Shown here piece by piece: positions 19,818 through 21,466 of a stretch of 21,466 nucleotides of DNA. This stretch comes from a virus. The notes beneath the pieces are model-generated. The model saw only the letters and a list, made by a program, of their open reading frames with translations, was not told the DNA's origin and made no database searches. The number at the start of each line of letters is the position of its first letter. The first letter of the stretch is position 1. The stretch is from positions 1-21,466 of the IMG/VR virus record IMGVR_UViG_3300018405_000071. One strand, written 5' to 3'. Both the position numbers and the translations under genes were made by a program.

Positions 19818-21178
19818 TGATTTTATGGGTTAGGCACGAAATAGGGATTACCAGTTACAGCCTACAGGAAGCAAATGAAATTGCTAGGATGCTGACTATT
19901 GAAAACCCGCAGTATTATCAAAATGAAAAAATGGGGTTTTCTAATTGGAATACACCAAAGGAATTAAAGCTATTTAGGCAAGAAAAAGACGCTCTATTTG
20001 TGCCTGCTGGGATGCTTGGCAAACTAATAAAGCGTTTTAATCCAGAAGTAAGGGATTTGAGAGAAATAAGATTCCCTGTTAAGTATAATTCTACTATAAG
20101 ATTATATGATTATCAACAACAAGTAGTAGATGAAGTTATATTTAAGGATTCTAATGGGATTATAGTTATGCCAGCAGGTAGCGGAAAAACGCAAACTGCA
20201 CTTGAATTAATAGCAAGGTTGGGAGTTAAGACTTTATGGCTTACTCATACAATAGACTTATTAAAACAATCATATAATAGAGCAAAAGATAATTTAAGGG
20301 GTGCAGATTTAGGGAAAATAGTGGCTGGTAAGGTTGAAATAGGAGAAGATATAACATTCGCATTAGTGCAAACTTTATCCAATAAAGATTTGGAAGAATA
20401 TGAAGATATGTTTGACCTTGTAATTGTTGACGAGTGCCACAGGTTGACAGGAAGCATAACAAAATTAGGAATGTTTTATAAGATTGCTAATAGCTTAAAT
20501 GCTAGATATAAGATAGGGTTAACAGCTACACCATACAGGAATATGAAAGGCACTGAAATTGCTATGTTTTCAGTGTTAGGTGATATTTTAATCGAAATAG
20601 ACAAGTCTGTTGTTAAAACCTGCAAGGCTACAGTTAGAAAGGAAAACTACAATATAAAGCTACCAAGCTACTGTTACAAGGATGATGGAAGCATTGTATT
20701 TGCTAAGGCTTTAAATTATTTAGGACACAACAAGGAAAGAAATATATATATATCTGATATAATAAAAGACATTCCTAAGGATAAAAGCGTACTAGTCTTA
20801 TCTGACAGGTTGGACCAGCTAGAAAGCTTAAAGGAATTAGTTGGCGAGGGTGCTATGATACATGGAAAAATGATTTCCAAAGCACAGAAGCAAGAAAGAG
20901 AAGATATAATCCAAGCCATGAGGGACGGAAAGGAAAGGATATTGTTCGCCAGTTATGGATTAGCCAAGGAAGGATTAGACATTCCATGCCTTGATTGTTT
21001 AGTGCTTGCAACTCCTAAAAAAGATAAAGCAACGGTTATACAATCTGTAGGGAGAATAGAAAGACAGTTCGAAGGAAAAACAAGTCCTGTAGTATATGAT
21101 ATAGTAGACAGCGAAGGTATTTTCACAACTATGTGGTATAGCAGATACAAAATATATAAAGGCAATGATAACATATAG
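19817..21178 (+). CDS. Superfamily 2 DNA helicase (DEAD/DEAH, UvsW/XPB-like)
   Basis: This 453-aa protein has ordered SF2 motifs: a Q-type YDYQ (97-100), Walker A PAGSGKT (119-125), motif Ia WLTHTIDLL, Walker B DECH (205-208), motif III GLTATP (234-239) and motif VI-like QSVGRIERQ near the C-terminus. The N-terminal ~90 residues resemble the small DNA-recognition domain of phage UvsW/RadD-type helicases. It likely remodels forks or branched recombination intermediates, or acts as the replicative helicase of this phage. ATG 19817 follows AAGGAGGGG. Confidence 0.9.
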   Translation: MILWVRHEIGITSYSLQEANEIARMLTIENPQYYQNEKMGFSNWNTPKELKLFRQEKDALFVPAGMLGKLIKRFNPEVRDLREIRFPVKYNSTIRLYDYQQQVVDEVIFKDSNGIIVMPAGSGKTQTALELIARLGVKTLWLTHTIDLLKQSYNRAKDNLRGADLGKIVAGKVEIGEDITFALVQTLSNKDLEEYEDMFDLVIVDECHRLTGSITKLGMFYKIANSLNARYKIGLTATPYRNMKGTEIAMFSVLGDILIEIDKSVVKTCKATVRKENYNIKLPSYCYKDDGSIVFAKALNYLGHNKERNIYISDIIKDIPKDKSVLVLSDRLDQLESLKELVGEGAMIHGKMISKAQKQEREDIIQAMRDGKERILFASYGLAKEGLDIPCLDCLVLATPKKDKATVIQSVGRIERQFEGKTSPVVYDIVDSEGIFTTMWYSRYKIYKGNDNI

Positions 21179-21187
21179 GGGGTATTT

Positions 21188-21466
21188 ATGGATTTTGTAG
21201 CATTAAAACAAGAGATTATTAGCAAGGTTGCTCCTACTGATTTAATGAACTATTACGGTATAGAAGGAAGTAGGTTTAAATACAAATGTCCTTTTCACAA
21301 TGACAGGAACCCTAGCATGACTATAAAAGATGATTTGATAAGATGTTGGTCCTGCATGGGAAAAAGTATAAATGTAATAGATTTTGTAATGATGTATGAA
21401 AATTTAGAATTTGTTGAAGTTATAAAAAAGCTATGCGATATAGGAAATATACAATATGAATATAGC
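21188..21466 (+). CDS. DNA primase N-terminus (CHC2 zinc finger), cut by window end
   Basis: The frame starts at ATG 21188 after AGGGGG and stays open for 93 codons to the edge. It contains a CHC2-type zinc ribbon: CPFH, then 18-20 residues with NDRNPSMTI, then CWSC, followed by VIDFVMMYE. This is the DnaG/phage primase N-terminal zinc-binding domain, which recognises the priming site. The polymerase (TOPRIM) domain would lie beyond the window. It follows the helicase within 10 nt. Confidence 0.85.
   Translation, partial: MDFVALKQEIISKVAPTDLMNYYGIEGSRFKYKCPFHNDRNPSMTIKDDLIRCWSCMGKSINVIDFVMMYENLEFVEVIKKLCDIGNIQYEYS

Overview
This is an AT-rich stretch of the genome of a tailed bacteriophage or prophage of a low-GC Gram-positive host (Bacillota, probably Clostridia/Tissierellia-like). 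Evidence: AGGAGG-type ribosome sites before nearly every gene, TTGACA/TATAAT promoters, U-tailed hairpin terminators, and protein families typical of Firmicutes phages. A sheath-like protein, a tail tube and a gp25/J-type baseplate indicate a contractile tail (myovirus). No integrase or cI-type repressor is visible, so lifestyle is undecided.

Layout. (1) 1-60: the last 18 codons of a Mu-F/SPP1-gp7-type minor head gene. (2) 60-1900: an accessory island between the head gene and the scaffold. It holds two small transcription units, each ended or begun by its own terminator or promoter (195-740 and 817-1206), whose promoter, spacer, leader length and first four codons are near-copies of each other. 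A roughly 700-nt non-coding region follows. It contains ten copies of TGTCATACC plus a partial one, a perfect 20-bp palindrome, a second repeat family (TTGTAAC at 11-bp spacing), a perfect DnaA box and an orphan terminator. (3) 1902-5795: scaffold, major capsid, HeH/LEM protein, decoration-like protein and connector/neck genes. (4) 5797-9565: sheath, tube, tail-assembly chaperone with a programmed-frameshift extension, and the tape measure gene. The tape measure gene is split by a compact ORF-less group I intron (8169-8416). (5) 9566-14838: Dit-like protein, baseplate plug, hub, spike, gp25-like, J-like and I-like baseplate proteins, then the fibre and small accessory proteins. (6) 14900-16744: XhlA-like protein, a two-domain endolysin (amidase plus NAGPA-like domain) and a holin-like membrane protein. 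(7) 16809-16884: a tRNA-Trp on the opposite strand with an imperfect acceptor stem. (8) 17027-21466: early/replication genes: ERF single-strand annealing protein, DUF1351 protein, small unknowns, a small HTH protein with its own promoter, an SF2 helicase and the start of a CHC2 zinc-finger primase.

How it works together. The late genes are read as one long rightward operon, often with ATGA or TAATG overlaps. Hairpin terminators sit just after the major capsid and tube genes and could thin downstream transcription. Tail building depends on two RNA-level recoding events next to each other: the chaperone frameshift, and intron splicing to make a 545-residue tape measure protein. The most unusual material is the group I intron, the repeat/DnaA-box region (a possible replication origin, partition site or operator array), the duplicated promoter cassettes, and the amidase-NAGPA endolysin.
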